From Sporobolomyces roseus (Eukaryota > Basidiomycota > Microbotryomycetes > Sporidiobolales > Sporidiobolaceae), in assembly GCA_016617785.1 (NCBI GenBank), contig JADILM010000003.1, forward strand, positions 744,001 through 808,000: a DNA stretch of 64,000 nucleotides, in the 5' to 3' direction. Below are positions 60,413 through 64,000 of this stretch, piece by piece. Positions within the stretch are counted from its first letter, which is position 1, and each line of letters starts with the position of its first letter. The notes below the pieces were generated by a model, which saw nothing but the letters and a program-made list of their open reading frames with translations, searched no databases and was not told the DNA's origin. The position numbers were made by a program, and so were the translations under genes.

Positions 60413-61686
60413 ATGATTCCCTCGCCTATTGCCTCGACCACCTATCACCAGCCTCGCTATCTTGCTGTCGAATTGATCAATATGATCTTGGAGAACGTCA
60501 AAAGGCACGTCGATCTCGCAAATTGTTGCAGAGTCAACAAAGACTTCAAGAAACTGTGTCAACCTTCGCTCTACCGTCACCTCCGTATATCGTGCTGCAC
60601 TCCACTGATAGCTCCAGACGACTATATCTCGGGATACGTACTCAGCGAAAGCAGCAAACTTTTATTTCGGACGTTGGAGGGAAACAAAGTTCTGCGACAA
60701 TACCCTCGCAAACTCACACTCGACGCGGACGGAGATGCCGAGCAGGAGTGGATAGTGGATGACGATGGCGAAGAAGGTGATTCGGAAGTGGAAGAAGGAG
60801 ATGAAAGTCGAGGGCATTATGAGTTTAACAGCGAATTCGAAGACCCCTCGGAACCCTTCGAAAGGTGTCTTCGCCTGCTACCGAAGATTGACGCTGTCGA
60901 TCTTGATCGTCCAGTCTGGTGGTGGAGGCCTGTCAGAGATGTCGTCTTCAATCATGGAGAAAGGTGGAAAGAAATCAAGGTGTCTGGGGAGCTGTTGACG
61001 GAGGAGGGAGACGAGAGGGATTTGAGGGTGTTGTCGGGTCTGGAGAAGCTCGAATGTGAAAGGATTGGAGAGACGGATCTGGACGATCAGTACCTCCCTT
61101 CAAGCTTACGAACGCTGGACGCCTGTGATTGTTCGTTACCGGCTGGCGACCCCTCCTCCGATTATCGACTCCACAAGGTCCTCACAGCGTTGACAGCCGA
61201 GACAATCGCCCACCTCTCATCCTACCAGAATCTTCAGTATTTGCACCTCTATCAAAATTGGTCCGATTTGGAGCCGCCCCTTCCTGATGTACTCCCTGAA
61301 TTCCAAGCGCTGCCTGCCCTTCGTTCCCTCTGCCTATCCCTCAACAAGCTATCTCCCAGCTTCGACGCAGCAACGGCGGCCCTTCTAGCGCATCTCCCTC
61401 CTTCGCTTTCGCGGCTCGAATTTCTCGACATCATTCCATTCGATATCCTGGCACATTTCGTTCAGCATCGGTCTGCCACAACCTCGCTCGCTATGGGATT
61501 TAAGGAAGACGCAGTTCGGCAGGAAGGGTGTAAGGAGGAATTTGACCACCTGGCGATACTCTGTCAGGAAAACGGCGTCGAAATCTATTTGATACCGCAA
61601 TCAAGTTATATCTGGTGTATGTCCTCTCACTACGAGCCTTCAATTCCTTCCTTTGACTGACTCACCTTTCGCCTGTAGTCACCTAG
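60413..61686 (+). CDS. F-box/leucine-rich-repeat-like protein, 403 aa
   Basis: A large exon (60413-61616) plus a tiny 3' exon (61679-61686) joined by a typical intron with a CTGACTCA branch. Residues about 15-60 (YLAVELINMILENVKRHVDL with CRVNKDFKKLCQPSLYRHL) are F-box-like, matching the pattern of fungal F-box proteins that bind Skp1. An acidic insertion (DGEEGDSEVEEGDE) follows. The C-terminal half contains LRR-like strands such as LEKLECERI, LRTLDACDCS and LQYLHLYQNW. It probably acts as an SCF ubiquitin-ligase adaptor; the substrate is unknown. Without the last intron the protein would run 14 residues past the splice point to a TGA at 61658-61660. Confidence 0.78.
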
Positions 61687-61846
61687 GCGGAACCTGACGA
61701 GAAGAAGCTCGAGTCAAGCTCGAGTCGGCCCCTCCCTTTCGTTCTATCTCCCTTCGCATCACCCCATTACGAATTGAACACAAACTTCGTCCCATTGCAA
61801 CATAGTAGTCACTTTTATCGGTCGACTGTAACACACTCGGGTTTCT

Positions 61847-63264
61847 TCAAAAGTCCTGAGGCAGAGACTCGATTCCCTGAGAGTGCAGGATCTCCTCGAG
61901 TCGCATCCTCGGCATTACTGTCTGACTGATGCGCTCGTCATACAGCTCCTTCAACTCCCGCACCGTCCCAGTAAGCGATGACTCGCTTGTGCGATTGAGA
62001 GGTGACGAGCAATTCAGACCACGCACGAGTTGCGAGAAAGTAACGATGGTTTCGGGATGAATTTGCCAGGTCCTAGAGACTGAGACCTCGTAGCTGAGAC
62101 GTAGTCAGTCCAGAGGGAAGCGATGTCGAAGGACTGAGTAAACGGAGAAGCAAAGTGAATGAGCTTTCGACGTCTTGACTGAAGTTGACTCTCGAACGAT
62201 GACACGACTCGACGCTCAGACGAAAGGTCAAAGAGTGTCATTGCCAGAGCTCGTTCGATGTCTCTTTCGGATGAGCTCGACGCGGAAAGAGAACGGAGCG
62301 CAAGCTGAGAGAGAAATGAATTGTCTTTTTACAGCAGGAATACTACGACAAAGCGATGCAACGAGGAAAGAAGCTCACCTCATATGCCCAAGGCTGTACT
62401 CGCCGCTACGAGAGCGCATCCGAGTCGAAACTGTTCGAAGGAAACCTGCGAAATCGACAAATCGAACGAAATCGTCAGTCAACGTTCAACTTGTGTCTCA
62501 ACTTCAGAGTAATGATTGAGAGGGTGTGATGTGATCGTATCAGTATTCCGAATCAAAAAGATTGTTCTCTTCAACGACCGAGTTCGCGCATGGTTTGTAC
62601 GTCCTCGCGTTTGTGCCTTTCAACACTGAACTCCACCGGTATAACTTAAGTCCGCCCGTCGGGTTTATATTCCTCATTTACGAATCACATTCCACTTCTT
62701 CACTGGAGAAGGGAAGGGGAGACTAACCTGGATTTGTTTGCGAAGTTGAGCTTGAGGGAGATTTGACGAAGAGAGTTGAAGAAGCTGTTGGAGAGAGAAC
62801 GAGAAACTAGAGGTCAGCTTCTATTCTATTCTACTCGACAAGTTCAATGTTGATCGAGGCTAAGACGCAGTCCCTAGCAGGGGACGAAAGTTGTCGACAA
62901 GAAATTGGTTCCGGTTGCTGAGATAGTGTAAATTTTGGTTTGAAGTTCATCACTGCCGATGAGAGTTAAAGGAGAGACATTGCGACTCACTCGTTTGATG
63001 CTTCCCTACTAGAGAGATGGCTCAATCTGCGCGAACGAGAAAAGAGAACCGAGTCAGTTTGGAAATAAACTCTTTGACCTCGTGGTCCCCCCCCCTAGGC
63101 GGTCCATCCAGTGGTTCACGAGAGAGCTCAGACCAGGCTGAAACTTGATATTTATTGTACGTGTTCCTCAATGATAAATAGGAAGGGCTAGAAAGGTAGT
63201 TCTCTAGGTACAGGTCACAGCTTTCGAACTTTGGGGAAAAGCGAGTCATGAACAGGGACTGCAT
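61847..63264 (-). CDS. Unrecognised seven-exon gene (about 246 aa)
   Basis: Proposed exons are 63264-63071, 63026-62991, 62952-62886, 62784-62728, 62393-62379 (15 nt), 62304-62180 and 62093-61847. The phases agree at every junction and the model closes in frame. Supporting signals include CTGAC branches before the exon 2, exon 4 and exon 7 acceptors. The product includes DHEVKELSHLSSREASNDDE, then SERDIERALAMTLFDLSSER, and ends in a helical stretch (GTVRELKELYDERISQTVMP, then PQDF). No family is recognised. Weak points are a poor donor (GTCCCC) after exon 3, a 334-nt intron, a nine-base homopolymer in exon 1 and competing frames in the last exon. A shorter gene, or two genes, could explain part of this. 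Confidence 0.4.
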
Positions 63265-63435
63265 CGAAGTAGGGCCGCCGTGGCGAAGAGATCATCGCGA
63301 GGGGGAGTGCAGCAAGGCCGTCTCAAGTAGCGAGAAGCGAGCTCTCGAGTTGAGGCATCATCAGAAAGAGTAGAATACTATTCTGTTTGCTTTGCATTCG
63401 AATACAATCTTTATTCTACAGGAGAGCACCAATAT

Positions 63436-64000
63436 CTAGATATAAGCCATTCCCGCTACTGCACTCAATAACATCGAATCGACCGGTTCCTTCTCCAATC
63501 TCCTATCCAATTCCTTGAAGAACCTCAAACCCATCTTTCCTTCCATCGCTCTATCCCTCAATAACTGCTCTTCTTCATCGTCCGCGACTAGACTAGCAGG
63601 GAACATTCCCAAAGGATCGAGTCCAGAGTAATCGATCTTGAGTAAACCTAAAGCTTCATCTTCTGGAGAAACATCGGTTCGCTGCAACTTGCGACGTTGG
63701 TCTTGACGCTGAGCAGCGGCGAACGTTGTCGAGTCGAGCTGGATGGTGATCGAGAGAGGGAAGCGAGTGATGCCGTAAGATGCGACGGATTTGACATGGT
63801 GACGAATCAATCCTCGTTCAGGAGGTTGAGGAAGGTCTGTACTCAACTACCGTCGTCAGTCCGCGATCGATAGAATGAAGGTACGAGAGAAGCGTACCCC
63901 AAGAGATTACATCTGCTTCGAACGCAATCACAGGCCAAATCACACCAGGATGCTCGAGGACTAGCTCGATAGATCTCGTCATCTGAACAGGATTCAACCA
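63436..64000 (-). CDS. 3' end of an unrecognised gene (partial)
   Basis: The visible exons are 64000-63898 (continuing off the right edge) and 63836-63436, ending at TAG. The joined reading is ELVLEHPGVIWPVIAFEADV, then ISWDLPQPPERGLIRHHVKS, followed by SYGITRFPLSITIQLD and a helical, acidic C terminus (DDEEEQLLRDRAMEGKMG). The alternating hydrophobic strands and a late LDRRLEKEP helix suggest a folded C-terminal domain, but I cannot name the family. The acceptor was chosen at GTACAG because it alone keeps the long frame open. The start and N terminus lie outside the window. Confidence 0.6.

Noticed and set aside
61860..62077. Alternative minus-strand frame in the last exon of the unrecognised gene (ending KRVIAYWDGAGVEGAV)
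   Set aside because: It needs a TAG acceptor at 62078-62080 and stops early. The chosen frame keeps all phases and gives a long charged helix, though the alternative is not fully excluded.

Overview
This 64 kb window is nuclear DNA of an intron-rich fungus, most probably a basidiomycete and possibly a Pucciniomycotina (Microbotryomycete-like) yeast; the clade is inferred. Genes are dense and lie on both strands. They are interrupted by many introns of about 50-90 nt with GTGAGT, GTAAGT, GTACGT or GTTCGT donors, a CTGAC/CTGAT branch element and a CAG/TAG acceptor. Coding sequence favours CGA (Arg), CTC (Leu) and TCG (Ser), and 5' leaders are rich in C and T. Exon models were built by hand from splice signals, reading-frame continuity and family similarity; every named complete gene closes to a multiple of three. 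I found no rRNA, tRNA, transposon, virus or CRISPR array.

Layout. 1-2.7 kb: mostly unassigned, with one weak hypothetical gene. 2.7-13 kb: a Tuba-like DH-BAR-SH3 Rho GEF, the splicing factor Cwc24, a dithiol glutaredoxin, Ap4A phosphorylase, and a type I membrane protein with a Kre9/Knh1-like ectodomain. 13-25 kb: a 1,488-residue disordered protein, an NADH pyrophosphatase (Nudix), a PPPDE/DeSI-type peptidase and an NNP nitrate transporter. 25-31 kb: two tandem zinc-type dehydrogenase/enoyl reductase paralogues, an Rdx (SelW/SelT) protein and a small Tic20/DUF4870-like membrane protein. 31-43 kb: the dynactin actin-related protein Arp1, an M16 metalloprotease, a DHA1 drug/polyamine MFS transporter overlapped by a small spliced ORF, and an SDR oxidoreductase. 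43-64 kb: a forkhead factor, a small basic protein, Mkt1, mitoferrin, a hypoxanthine/xanthine phosphoribosyltransferase, a BAR-PH-ArfGAP protein, an F-box/LRR protein, an unrecognised seven-exon gene and a 3' partial gene.

The genes are mostly conserved housekeeping and signalling functions and do not form one pathway. Themes recur: membrane/cytoskeleton regulators (RhoGEF-BAR, ArfGAP-BAR, Arp1), nucleotide sanitation (Ap4A phosphorylase, NADH pyrophosphatase, Hpt) and redox enzymes (glutaredoxin, Rdx, SDR, enoyl reductases). The most unusual signals concern gene structure: a predicted one-nucleotide exon present in only one of two tandem paralogues, several 10-18 nt micro-exons (one carrying a catalytic motif), two GC-AG introns, a TGATG-overlapping upstream ORF, and an inconspicuous seven-exon gene with no long ORF. 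I did not find a convincing new multi-gene system.
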